A stretch of DNA of 64,000 nucleotides from Malus domestica. Taxonomy: Eukaryota > Streptophyta > Magnoliopsida > Rosales > Rosaceae. Shown here one piece after another: positions 12,319 to 23,310 of the stretch. How positions within the stretch are numbered: position 1 is the first letter of the stretch; every line of letters begins with the position of its first letter. The translations under genes and the position numbers were made by a program. The DNA is taken from assembly GCF_042453785.1 (NCBI RefSeq), contig NC_091668.1, forward strand, positions 3,798,501 to 3,862,500, given 5' to 3'. The notes under the pieces were generated by a model. The model had not been told where the DNA came from and searched no databases. It was given only the letters and a program-made list of their open reading frames with translations.

Positions 12319-12993
12319 ATGTCTGGCCCATCCGACCGTTGTTTTGAATTGAACTTTGGTGAAGAGGCAGCCATGCCTTCTCAAGACAACATATGGCGCC
12401 CATCCTTCTTATCCCCTACTGGTCCTCTTACCGTTAGGGACTCTGTGATGAAGAATGATATGACCACTGCGGTGGTGGCCAATAACCTTCTCACTCCCAA
12501 AGATAACAGACTACTTTCCAAACGATCTGACGAGTTGGTTGTTAAGGATTCTCTGGCTCTCAGTGTTCAGTGTGCAGGTTATGTGTCTAATATGGCACAA
12601 CGCCTATTTGCTCGAACCTGCCAAGTTGAATCATTGGCGGCTGAAGTGATAAGTCGCAAACAAGATATCAGATGGCTCAAGCATGAGAATAAACAGTTGC
12701 ACAGGCTCGCACATGACTATGCTACAAACATGAAGAGGAAGCTCGACCAGCTGCAGGAATCTGATGGTCAAATTTTACATGATCATCAAAGGTTTGTGGG
12801 TTTGTTCCAAAGGCATTTATTGCCTTCATTTTCTAGGGCTATACCGTGTAATGAAACTCCAAATGATCAACCTTCGATGCCTCCTTCTTCTAGGGTTCTG
12901 CCTAGTACTAAAGCTCCGAATAATCACCCTCTGGTGCCTCCTCTTTCTGGGGCTCTGCTGACTGCTGAGACTTCTCCTGAGCAACCTTTGTGA
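12319..12993 (+). CDS. Antisense ORF of a non-autonomous gypsy-type element, 224 aa, function unknown
   Basis: The open frame starts at ATG 12319 (N-terminus MSGPSDRCFELNFGEEAAM) and ends at TGA 12991-12993. It lies inside the 8.9-kb element, on the strand opposite to gag, between repeat fields A and B, in the element's 3' half. The middle (about residues 90-160) is a heptad-like, probable coiled coil (SLAAEVISRKQDIRWLKHEN region). The C-terminal ~60 residues are Pro/Ser-rich and built from a degenerate repeat of about 22 residues (PPSSRVLPSTKAPNNHP, PPLSGALLTAETSP). I see no nucleic-acid-binding or catalytic motif. I recall near-identical predicted proteins recurring in apple annotation, which would make it a repeat-borne ORF. 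Tat/Retand gypsy elements are known to carry an antisense ORF near the 3' LTR, and this placement fits. Function is unknown. Confidence 0.7.
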   Translation: MSGPSDRCFELNFGEEAAMPSQDNIWRPSFLSPTGPLTVRDSVMKNDMTTAVVANNLLTPKDNRLLSKRSDELVVKDSLALSVQCAGYVSNMAQRLFARTCQVESLAAEVISRKQDIRWLKHENKQLHRLAHDYATNMKRKLDQLQESDGQILHDHQRFVGLFQRHLLPSFSRAIPCNETPNDQPSMPPSSRVLPSTKAPNNHPLVPPLSGALLTAETSPEQPL

Positions 12994-13499
12994 ATGATCC
13001 CTCTTGTTTGTTTATTTTGATTCATGTATATGTACATATTTGTAACTTATCGGAGATATCAATAAACAAGTTTTGCTTCATTTGAATGTATTGTGTTAAA
13101 TACACCAAGGCATTCTTCACTAAGTTCTTTGAATTTTTCCTTTTGTTGAAGCTTGTATGTTGAAGTTTTGTGAGTGAAGCATGTAGGTTGAGGTAGTGCT
13201 CCCTTAATTTCCCGAGTGAGGAAAACTTCTCTTTTGGAGACTTGAAAAATCCAAGTCACTAAGTGGTCGTGAGACTTCCGAGTATCAAGGTGCAGTAGCA
13301 TATGGTAGAAGTCCCCCAAGTCTCCGATCGAGGGAGTTGACGAATGAGGCATTTCCTTTCTAAGTGGTAGCCCAAAACTCCTTCTTCATATATATTTGTT
13401 ATGAAAGTTGTTAGGCTCAAAGAAGAGGAGGCCTAGGCAATTTTTGTTTTTCGAATTTTCGAATTTTTTAATTTTCGAATTTCCGAAAAAAAAATTATA

Positions 13500-14600
13500 T
13501 ATCTATTTTAAAGCTTTGTAGGTAAAGCTTTGAGGTTGAAGCTTTATTGGGTACCATGAATTGATTTTGCTTCACACTATCTTGATCAAGATAGTGTGAA
13601 GCTTTTGTGTTGAAGCTTTGTAGGTGAAGCTTTTGTAGGTGAAGCTTTTGTGGTGGGTGAAGCCTTTGTTGGTGAAGCTTTTGTGGGTGAAGCTTTTGTG
13701 GTGGGTGAAGCCTTTGTTGGTGAAGCTTTTGTGGTGGGGGGGAAGCATTTGTGGGTGAAGCTTTTGTTGGTGAAGCTTTTATGGTGGGGGAAGCTTTTGT
13801 GGTGGGGAAGCTTTTGTGGGTGAAACTTTTGAGGTGGGGAAGCTTTTGTGGGTGAAACTTTTGTGGTGGGGGAAGCTTTTATGGGTGAAGCTTTTGTTGG
13901 TGAAGCTTTTATAGGTGAAGCTTTTGTGGTAGGTGAAGCTTTTATGGGTGAAGCTTTTGTTGGTGAAGCTTTTATGGGTGAAGCTTTTGTAGGTGAAGCT
14001 ATTGTGGGTGAAGCTTTTGTAGGTGAAGCTTTGGAGTTGAAGTTTTGTAGGTGAAGCTTTGGAGTTGAAGCTTTTGTTGGGTACCATGAATTGATTTTGC
14101 TTCACACTATCTTGATCAAGATAGTGTGAAGCTTTTAAGAATTTGTAGTTATCCTCCATTGATGAAGCTTTTGTTGGTGAAGCTTTAGAGTTGAAGCTTT
14201 TGTTGGGTACCATGAATTGATTTTGCTTCACACTATCTTGATCAAGATAGTGTGAAGCTTTTGAGAATTTGTAGTTGTCTTCCATTGATAAAGCTTTTGT
14301 TGGTGAAGCTTTGGAGTTGAAGCTTTTGTTGGGTAAAATGAATTGATTTTGCTTCACACTATCTTGATCAAGATAGTGTGAAGCTTTTGAGAATTTGTAG
14401 TTGTCCTCTATTGACGAAGCTTTGTTGGTGAAGTTTTTGTGGTGAAGCTTTGTTGGTGAAGCTTTTGTGGTGAAGCTTTGTTGGTGAAGCTTTGTTGGTG
14501 AAGCTTTTGTGGTGAAGCTTTGTTGGGTACCACGAATTGATTTTGCTTCACACTGTCTTGATCAAGATAGTGTGAAGCTTTTGAGAATTTGTAGTTGTCC
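13500..14600. repeat. Tandem repeat field B1: ~15-bp GTGAAGCTTTTGT units with embedded palindromes
   Basis: Dozens of copies of a short unit around GTGAAGCTTTTGTGG, grading into a ~120-bp higher-order unit. Each of the larger units contains a 34-bp perfect or near-perfect palindrome centred on TTGATCAA, at 13569-13602, 14099-14132, 14225-14258, 14351-14384 and 14545-14578 (the last with one mismatch). The open frames on both strands are repeat artefacts. Confidence 0.9.
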
Positions 14601-14859
14601 TCCATTGATGAAGCTTTGTTGAATTTCCCAATTTTTTTTTTTGGGAAACTAGAAATTTGAAAATGTGGGAGAGTCAACATATACAAATTTTTCTTCCACA
14701 CTGTTGAGCAAGAGATTGTGATGCAAGTCACATCTTGTAGTAGTCGAAGGTTTGGATGAACCATATAAATTGAATTTGCTTCGAACAATCTTGAATTTGT
14801 TTCGAAGGTTTGAGAATTGTAGTTACCCTCCATTGATGAGGCTTTTGTTGGCACCACAA

Positions 14860-15480
14860 ATTGGTTTTGCTTCACACTATCTTGATGAAGAGTGTGTGAA
14901 GCTTTTGAGAATTGTGGTTGAACTCCTTTGATGAACCTTTTATTGGCACTATAAATTGGTTTTGCTTCACGCTGTCTTGATTAATAGTATGTGAAGCTTT
15001 TGAGAACTATGGTTGCCCTCTATTGATGAAGCTCTTGTTGGCACCATAAATTGGTTTTGCTTCACATTGTCTTGATCAAAAGTGTGTGAAGCTTTCGAGA
15101 ATTGTGGTTAAACTCATTTGATGAAGCTCTTGTTGGCACCATAAATTGGTTTTGCTTCACATTGTCTTGATCAAGAGTGTGTGAAACTTTTGAGAATTGT
15201 GGTTGCCCTCCATTGATGAAGCTCTTGTTGGCACCATAAATTGGTTTTGCTTCGCACTGTCTTGATCAAGAGTGTGTGAAGCTTTTGAGAATTGTGGTTG
15301 CCCTCCATTGATGAAACTCTTGTTGGCACTATAAATTGGTTTTGCTTCACACTGTCTTGATCAAGAGTGTGTGAAGCTTTTGAGAATTGTGGTTGAACTC
15401 CTTTGATGAAGCTCTTGTTGGCACCATAAATTGGTTTTGCTTCACACTGTCTTGATCAAGAATGTGAAACTTTCTACGAG
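14860..15480. repeat. Tandem repeat field B2: diverged ~115-bp hairpin units
   Basis: Continuation of B1 with longer units. Each holds TTGGTTTTGCTTCACACTG, then CTTGATCAAGAGTGTGTGAA, then TTGTGGTTG. The inverted-repeat arms are diverged but still complementary over most of their length. Confidence 0.85.
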
Positions 15481-15724
15481 TTGTAGTGTTTGCATTGTTA
15501 CAGAGGGGAAATGTCTAAAGCAGATGCAAGAGGGCTGAATAGCTTGATCTTTGTATGCCATGCACTGAAGTTGTTGTTGGCTTGTAATAAAACTTTGTTG
15601 GTGACTATAACTCTTGTTGGGCATAAGTGTTCCCCTAGTTGAGTTGTCAAGCTTAAGGGTTTTTGATTATTTGTGAATTCTAGGAGTTCACATGTACAAG
15701 TTGTACCATTCGTTTTTTGGTAGG

Positions 15725-16290
15725 TGGAATGAATGGTGAGTTGCTTTCATCACTTGGTTAGTGGTACGAATGTGAGTTCCTTCATCATCTTTCATCACAT
15801 TTCATCACCTGGTTGGTGGCACGAGAATGAGTTCCTTCTTCACCTGGTTGGTGGCATGAATGGCAAGTTGCCAAATGATATTAAAGTACGGGTTGTACAT
15901 TTCATCACCTGGTTGGTGGCATGAATGAGTGTACATGTTGTACATTGGCATGAAGATGAGTTTCTTCTTCACCTGGTTGGTGGCATGAGTGGCAAGTTGC
16001 CAAATGATATTAGAGTACTGGTTGTACATTTCATCACCTGGTTGGTGGCATGAAGGAGAGTACAAGTTGTACATTTCATCACCTAGTTTGTGGCATGAAG
16101 ATGAGTTCCTTCTTCACCTGGTTGGTGGCATGAGTGGCAAGTTGCCAAATGATATTAGAGTACGGGTTGTACATTTCATCACCTGGTTGGTGGCATGAAT
16201 GAGAGTACGGGTTGTACATTTCATCACTTGGTTGGTGGCATGAAGATGAGTTCTTTCTTCATCTTTCATCACCTGGTTGGTGAGAATAAG
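15725..16290. repeat. Tandem repeat field C in the 8.9-kb element
   Basis: Repeats of TTCATCACCTGGTTGGTGGC alternating with GGCAAGTTGCCAAATGATAT and TACGGGTTGTACAT, in higher-order units of very roughly 130-150 bp. Unrelated in sequence to fields A and B. The open frames here are artefacts. Confidence 0.85.
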
Positions 16291-16807
16291 GGCAAGGTGT
16301 CAAGGTACATTGTAGCAAGTGTCAAAGACACAAAGTATGTTGAACCATTTCGAAGCACAGTTGGCTTATGTATGGATGTGTTGGAATGTATGATGTTTAT
16401 GTATGAATGTGTTGGAATGTATAATCTTTATGTATAAATGTGTTGGAATGTATAATGTTTATGTTGATTGATATGAGTGATGCTTATGAATGTTTTGTTA
16501 TGCATGAAAGGATCCATGCTTTTGATATGTGAACCATGTTGGTTGTAACACTTAGTATCACATACTTTGTGTCAAAGTATGCATGTTGAAGCTCTGAGTT
16601 GGAGTATAAAGGTAGGTCAGCGTAGACCAAGTGTTCCAGTGCTAGGAACGCAAAAAACTCAGAAGAAGTTGTCTGAATTCCCTCTTCTTTAAATATTTGC
16701 CGAATGGCTTATGTATGCCTTCTTATAATAGCATTTCCTTCAGTACCTAGTCCACCACTTTGAAAGAGTAAGGCTTGGCCCCATAATCATAATAGTCGAT
16801 GGTACGT

Positions 16808-17850
16808 TCACCCCTGGTTGTCTTGATACGAACTTTTATCCCTCTTGTTGTAATGGGCTTCCTGAGAGTAAAAATCATTCCTCTTACCAAGAGACAGATA
16901 CGTTTGGTGACTTAGTGAGTAACTAAATGAGGTAGGAGATGATGCAATGGGTGTCTGAATGACCAATATCTCCTCACTTGGTAGAACTTGACTTCCACTT
17001 CCCATTTGTTGATAGAGGTTAACCATATGAGGGTTCTCTTGGTATGTCCTTGCTTCGGCGGATGCGTGGTTGTAAGCATGTGCCATCACCTCAGAGTAAG
17101 TCTTCCAAGTGTTGGCACTGATCATGTACTTGAAGAAACAATCACGTAGGCCTACCGTGAAGGCCTTGAGGGTGGTCTTGTCATCTGCCTCGGCGTAGTG
17201 AGAATACTCATGGCTGAAGCGACCGGCATACTCTCGTAGTGACTCATCCGACTTCTGGTGAATAGTGTACAAGTCATCAGTTTAGAGCTTCGCTCTTCGT
17301 CGGTGTGCATCCGATATGCCATGGTGGACTCAAAGAGGTTAAGGTGTTCTCCATTGATGAAGCTTTTGTTTTGTCTTCGCTTGAAGGGGGCATCGAGGAT
17401 TCTTCTTGTGAGAAGGCTAGGCTTGGGTTGGTTCTAGTCAGGTATCTCGACCTGACGTTCGGCCTTCAACTTGTTTCCTTCCTCAATGAGTTATAGGACA
17501 AGGGGTCATAAATGGAGTTATGTACCACTGGAATTTTCTTTCATAAGTCTCCATCGTCTTTTGGAAGTTTGAAAGTTTAAGCATGGGCGTGTGGTTTTTT
17601 CTTGGACTCGCCGTACTGACTTCTAGGGTGAGTCTATCGGAATACATTAGAGTCTCAAAGAGCTTCTCATACTGCTCCTAGAGGACCTCATTCTTCATTG
17701 CTATCTTGTTGTTCTGAGCTTCTAGCTCATTGACTTTAGCTTGAAGAGCAACACTCTTTCCTTCATTCTTTCGTTGCTTTGCACTAAGTGCAAGAGGGGT
17801 GTCATTCTGTGTAATGTGGCTTCCTTCGCTCCCCATGTTGGAAAGGAATG
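16808..17850 (-). pseudogene. Ty3/gypsy gag remnant of the 8.9-kb element
   Basis: The clearest block is 17272-16808 on the minus strand. It contains HQKSDESLREYAGRFSHEYS and TFKAFTVGLRDCFFKYMIS-like sequence, typical of the plant gypsy retrotransposon gag (capsid) domain. Upstream (17300-17850, minus) are broken frames with a coiled-coil-like segment (AQNNKIAMKNEVL) interrupted by stops. No zinc knuckle, protease or RT follows. This fixes the element as gypsy-derived and minus-oriented. Confidence 0.75.
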
Positions 17851-17942
17851 TCTAGTCAAAAGAGAGTGTACGAATGGTGGAAACCAGCTTGGCAAAGCTG
17901 AAGGGAGTGGGAATAAGTTTCGTTCCCATAGATTGCGCCAAA

Positions 17943-18442
17943 TGTTGATGCACAAAATCAGTAAGGACTTTGGTACAACAGAAAGTGTTAAGTTTGTGAC
18001 CTTCGCTAGATTGCTCCGGTCACTAGTGTGGATAAGTATGTAAATGGATAAAGACAGGGAAGCAAACACAAGATGTACGTGGTTCACCCAGATTGGCTAC
18101 GTCCACGGAGTAGAGGAGTTCTCATTAAAACAAGTACATAGGTTCAAGCTCTCCTTTAGTGAGTACAAGTGAATGATTTAGTACAAATGACATTAGGAAA
18201 TATTGTGAGAGAATGATCTCTATTTATAGAAGAGAGTTTCTAGTTTCATTCTAACATTGACACGTGCCGTGTTGTGATTGGCTTCTGATGTTGACACGTG
18301 TCGCACTATGATTGGCTTCCGATGTCGACACGTGTCGCGCTGTGATTGGCCTCCTGGTTGGAGGAAACTCTTCTGGGTCCTTGACGGTATAACGTTGACC
18401 GGTGCTCAGTAGTTTCGGGATTGGTCAAGTATGGTACAAACA
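17943..18442 (-). repeat. 5' LTR of the 8.9-kb element
   Basis: 500 bp, partner of 9528-10064. The gypsy-type primer-binding site lies immediately inside it, at about 17925-17942 on the minus strand. Confidence 0.92.
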
Positions 18443-18447
18443 GCTTA

Positions 18448-19551
18448 TAAATTCAATCAAAAGAAAAACAAATTTCCAATTAATATGTGCCAACAATTAA
18501 GTTAATTTGTCAATTTTTTTTCTTTATATGTACAATGAAATACCTCAAAGAAGACAATGTTTTTGTAGTTAGTTGTGTTATTCCATCCCATGAAGACATA
18601 TTCATGAATCCGTTTCAATCTAGACTTGAATTATCGTTCATGAATTTATGACTTTTGACATCAGAATATTGTTTTCATAACGATGTGATGGCCTTGGTTA
18701 ACAAAATTAAGTAGAATGGGTGGCCAATATTCTAATGGATAAGGTGTTGGGTTTCCACTCATGCATCTCAGGTTCGAAACTCCTTCTTCTCCTAAATTAT
18801 TGTAATAGTTTTGAATCCTTATCTCTTCCCTTAAAAATAATAATTAAAAAAATAATCCTTATTCCTGCATAGTTCTCTTCTTCTTGTTTGATTGTTAATT
18901 GCACACCAACAGTTCTGGTGATTAATCATGAAAGAAAAATAGTGGGAATCTTTAATCGGATAGGGAAAAATGATTGATATGTTGGAACTTGTTAGGGTGT
19001 GGGGTAGACAGAAGTTGTAGTGGATGGCGGAGAAAAGCTGGAATCTGTCCCAAAAATGAGAGAGTGAGAGATACGGATGGAGATTTTGATGGCTTGACTT
19101 CCGATCTTGTAGTTTTCAGCACCATGCAACATTTTATTTTATTTTATTTTTTTTGTATAAGAGTTCGTACTTTCTAATTGGCATGGCTTAATTATTATTA
19201 TTTTAATTTTTCATCCATATGCCTAATTTCCCCACTTTGATAGTGCACCATTGAAAAAGATGAAAAGGGTGGTTAAAAGCATCAGTTCACATCATCATCT
19301 GAAGTTTCTAATCTGAATCTATGGCAAAAATCTTAGCGACCCATTACACCAATATTTTATCTCTAGGAATTCATGTGGATTATGCGCAACCGTCCTTTGT
19401 TAAATAACAAAATTTGCACTGATATAGTGTTGACTATTGATAATAACATGTTGACAATTTATATATTAATATTATATGTTATTTATCTACAACTTATCTT
19501 TTAATAAAGAACGAACATCTTGTCTAGAGAAAAACTGACTATATGCATGTC

Positions 19552-19612
<61 letters not shown>

Positions 19613-20135
19613 AAGTTACTTGTATAGTTTCTAAGATGATTCCAAACCCTAGAATATATGTGTGTGTATATATATACATATAATTCATGTGAATGTAATG
19701 TAGTTGGAACGGAGTCAATGTTTGGTTATATTTTCCTAATGTTATGTAATAAAGAACGAACATCTTGTCTAGTGCTTAGATGATTAATCATCGAGGAACT
19801 ATCCAAACAACTACATAAGGATGAATTTTTCTTTGAATTCACACTCTTGGGTAGTCTTCATGTGCTTATTTTCTGGTTGCACATGGATGTCACCTTTGCA
19901 AATCACCACCCCTTTTTAATGCAACATGGTACACTAAGAAGGACACTACTCTAAAAACGCATTTTAGAACCATTTCGTGTTTAGAGTTAATTAACTTTAT
20001 TTTTAGCATAGTTTAGTAGTTATCTCTTTGATTAAGATGGATTATTGCTCACTGTGTTTCATATATATAGATAACTATTTGAAAACATATTGAACTTACC
20101 TTTGAAATATGAGAAGAATTTTCATGCAACTAGGA
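18448..20135. other. AT-rich intergenic region with a SINE-like copy
   Basis: No gene is visible. 18715-18860 looks like a tRNA-derived SINE in plus orientation: TAATGGATAAGGTGTTGGG resembles an A-box region, CAGGTTCGAAACTCC a B box, with an A-rich tail. A 26-bp direct repeat (19502-19527 and 19747-19772) brackets an (AT)n tract. Confidence 0.55.
19502..19772. repeat. 26-bp perfect direct repeats bracketing an (AT)n segment
   Basis: The same 26 bases, beginning TAATAAAGAACGAACATC, occur at 19502-19527 and 19747-19772. The ~220 bp between them includes (AT)n at 19554-19609. This could be a long target-site duplication or a local tandem duplication. Confidence 0.7.
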
Positions 20136-20728
20136 TGTTGTGGGAACATAAATGTCAACTAATAGGAACACATGCACCACGCATACAACTTATCAAATAT
20201 GACTACTCTACCCTTGACGGAATACACAAACCATTAGTCAAATCCTAACGGGCTAATGGGCCACATACTCTAGGAAGGTCCTAGAAGCCCACAATCAACA
20301 TGCCTCCAGACCCAATTCATTACAAACAGTCCAAGTCGATCGCCACTGAACCTACTCATATCACCTTGATATGTAATGGGCTTGCTTATCAGTCTCTTAG
20401 AATGGCAACACTCTCCAAAGAATATTTAGGGATCTTATAAAAATATTTCTCCATCAATGTGCATACTAAATAACTTTCTGCTAACAAGTTCAATGAACCT
20501 GGACGCTAGGGTTAACTTTCAATTTTCTATAAATACCTTAGATCAACCACTTGATTCCAATATAAAAAATCTCACCACACTCTTATTACTTTCTATAGTC
20601 TTTCTGATTTAGGAAACGGAGATCCTTTGGCTAACATCGGTGTTAGTCTAACTCTATTTATCCCTTTTCTTGTGTGTAGGTTTCGTCAATTAAATCTGAG
20701 GTGGAAATTTGCTCCCATATATACAACA
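20136..20728. mobile_element. Probable solo LTR
   Basis: 593 bp starting TGTTGTGGGAAC and ending CATATATACAACA. It has an LTR-like layout: TATA-like CTATAAATACC at about 20528, a downstream segment with ACATCGGTGTTAG, and a terminal GTGTGTAGGTTTCG typical of plant LTR U5 regions. The flanking 5-mers (TAGGA, ATAGA) do not match, so the ends are provisional. Confidence 0.5.
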
Positions 20729-21176
20729 ATAGAAATATCCTTTAACTAATCATGCAATGGCATGTGAATTTTGTACAATGCGTGATTGCCTTATGGTAAC
20801 TTCACAGTATCATCAGGATGTAGATAAGTTCCCTCCTATACCTTGATTTCCTCCATTGTGAGGAGTTCCTTTGAAGCCTCTCCACTTTTCCTAGTTCTCA
20901 ATAAATCAGAAATTGTTTTCATATACACACAACTGCCTTTTTGCAACAAGTTCACATTAGTAGACAAGGCAAGTTGGTGATTCCTTGGAACAAAGCCTAT
21001 GTTCATTCTGAATCAGAGTTTTGGTTTGATCAATTTACAAACTTCGAACATTCCAACTCTTTTATTAATTTCTAAACTTATTGAAACAAGAATTTGAATC
21101 GTTACAAGAAATAGTGCATACAATAGTATACAAATGTGAAACCAATTTGGTATTTTGAGCAAAGATGGTGAGCCAG
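20729..21176. other. Unassigned sequence upstream of the PPR fragment
   Basis: Minus-strand reading of about 21020-20845 gives a short open stretch (NIGFVPRNHQLALSTN...) that could be an exon remnant, but I do not recognise it. Otherwise there is nothing I can support. Confidence 0.3.
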
Positions 21177-21279
21177 CTTATGCAGCCAACAAAATCGTAT
21201 CATGATTTTGGATAGGAGCATCATCACAGCAGTCGCCGATATAATCGAAATCATGCATCAAAACCATTAGATTAGCAAT

Positions 21280-21839
21280 TGTGGAGCCAAAAATAATTAC
21301 AAGGCGACACATGGATTTTTGGTAAAAAAGACAAAGTTACCCCTGAGACACACCGGTTGTCCTACGCACGAGCAGTATACAATCATTCTTTAATCAAACC
21401 AAGAGTGTCCAAAAAAGGTAACCAATTCTAAATTATCTCATCCATCCTCATCTTAGGTAATTACTTCATAACCTACAAATTATTTCATATAAATGGAGAT
21501 TAATTGGCTAATTAATGGATTAATTCCTAATTAATCCATTAATCACCAATTAAATCACAAATTTTCACACAAAAAACCCTCTAAGGGCCGGCCACCTCCA
21601 TTCCCTATATATATCACCCTATTTTTTCTAAAAAAAAGAGGTCCACACTCTTGCAAAACTCCAAAAAAATTCTCCAAATACTTTTCTCTCTAAATTCTAA
21701 CTTTGGCATCGGAGGTTCTTCGGCCAAAGCCCCCCCATTCATCGTGGGCGCGTGAGGCTCTTGGCCTTGACCTAAGGTGTTAATTGTTTTATAGGTGCAA
21801 TTTTGTCCAAGAAGAAGAAGGCGAAAATTTGCATCCACA
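21280..21839 (+). repeat. 5' LTR of the PPR-disrupting element
   Basis: 560 bp. Matches 25778-26321 apart from a short indel in an ATTAATT-rich stretch near 21520-21560. Confidence 0.92.
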
Positions 21840-22284
21840 AATTGGTGCTTTCATTGAGAGTTGAGTCTCACACTTGTAGAAGACTCTCGCATCCAAGGTT
21901 TTCTATTTTCTTGTCCATTGTAGATTTTTCGTACGTTCTTATTATTAGAATTTTTTTATTTGCAAAAATTCTTTGATAAAACGTAAAAGAGAAGTACAAT
22001 GGTTAGAAATTTAGAAAATTCAACAAATGAAAATTTTAACATTCAAGATATGGGACCATGACGATCCACGAGACTAAATGCGATCTTTAGGGGGAACGGC
22101 ACGACCACCACAAGGTTCCACCACGGGAACCACCGCGATGGCTACTACGATAGCCACATGTGGCGAGGTCCATGGTGTCACCACTACCACGACCTGAGCT
22201 GTGCCACCAAACCAAGTCCAACGCGAGCCCAATGCGTTGCCAAGCCGACCCCAAACCTCACACTCTCGTGCATCATGCACCGAG

Positions 22285-22620
22285 CAGCCCACTCTTGCGG
22301 CCCAGCCAGCTCCCACCGAGCAACCCACTCCCGTGGCCTAGCCTACTCCCGCAAACCAACCTGCTCCCACTAAGTAACCCACTCCCGTGGCCCAACTTAC
22401 TCCCATGGACCAACCTGCTCCCATTGAATAGCCCACTCTCGTGGCCCAGCCTGGTCCCACAGCCCAGTCTGCTCCCGCAGCTCAGCCCACTCCCATGGCC
22501 GAACCTACTCTCGCGGCCCAGCCTGCTCCCGCTGAGTAGCCCACTCTTGTGGCCCAGTCTGCTCTCGCGGCTCAGCCTATTCCCGTGGCCCAGCCTGCTC
22601 CTGTGGCATTCCAAGCAACC
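22285..22620 (+). repeat. GC-rich minisatellite (GCCCAGCCTGCTCCCG units)
   Basis: About fourteen diverged copies of a ~24-bp unit reading roughly GTGGCCCAGCCTGCTCCCGC. All three plus frames stay partly open, giving Pro/Ala/Gln-rich peptides of no evident function. The composition contrasts sharply with the AT-rich LTRs. Confidence 0.85.
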
Positions 22621-23310
22621 CAAATCGGCTCAAGACTATCTCAACCATCCGAACCAACCATCAAGCCGGGGGTATTTTTACCATATTTCTCCACAAATTT
22701 GACATTTCTCAACTCAAATCTTATGCCTGGAGTCTACCATACTTCCACTGCTCAAGGAGGCACATTTTTTCCAAAGCTTTTCCAATCTAAATGGTGAACA
22801 ACACTTGTCTCGACAAGTTATAGAGTTGGCGAGCGCCCTTGCACAACAGACGACCTTGGTGAATCAACTTTTGCAACGCACCGAGATCCAACGTGCCTCA
22901 TTCAGGGTTTTGGGTTCCTGCAGCCCAGTCTACTCCCGTAGCCCAGCCTGCTCCCGCTGAGTAGCTTACTCTTGTGGCCTAGCCTACTCTCGTGGCCCAG
23001 CTTGCTTCTGCGGCATTCCAAGCAGCCCAAACCGACCCAAAACTATCTCAACCATCCAAACCAACCATCGAGCTGGGGGCATTTTTACCATATTTCTCCA
23101 CAGATTTGACATTTCTCAACTCAAATCTCATGCCTGGAGTCTACCATACTTCCACTGCTCAATGAGGCACATTCCTTCCAAAGCTCTTCCAATCTAAACG
23201 GCGAATAACACTTGTCTCGACAAGTCATAGAGTTGACGAGCGTCCTTGCACAACAGAGGACCTTGGTGAATCAACTTTTGCAACGCACCGAGATCCAACG
23301 TGCTTCGGAC
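22500..23310 (+). repeat. ~410-bp tandem duplication within the element
   Basis: The block from the end of the minisatellite through QVIELASALAQQTTLVNQLL (about 22500-22905) recurs at about 22918-23310 with substitutions. The junction lies near 22905-22920. Confidence 0.8.

Larger units (their letters stand above)
9528..18442 (-). mobile_element. Non-autonomous Ty3/gypsy-type LTR element (LARD) with antisense ORF
   Basis: Terminal direct repeats 9528-10064 and 17943-18442 begin TGTTGATG and end ACAAACA. The flanks are perfect duplications GCTTA at 9523-9527 and 18443-18447. Polarity is minus: beside the right LTR the sequence reads TTTGGCGCAATCTATGGGA on the minus strand (gypsy-type PBS position), and a purine tract (AAGGGAGC) abuts the left LTR. 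The gag remnant is also minus. No protease, RT, RNase H or integrase is visible in 7.9 kb of interior. The interior instead holds three tandem-repeat fields and a 224-codon ORF on the opposite strand. The left LTR carries two extra copies of an 18-bp unit near 9750-9805, which explains most of the 37-bp length difference between the LTRs. Confidence 0.92.

Noticed and set aside
13779..14357. 192-aa Ser/Lys/Phe-rich minus-strand ORF
   Set aside because: Translation of the GTGAAGCTTTTGT repeat and its palindromes. No non-repetitive sequence and no homologue I know.
13500..15480. CRISPR-like array of repeats and spacers
   Set aside because: Plant nuclear DNA inside an LTR retrotransposon. The spacers are themselves repeats and no cas genes exist.
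22160..22702. 180-aa proline/leucine-rich ORF
   Set aside because: Product of the GC-rich minisatellite; overlapping frames are open too.
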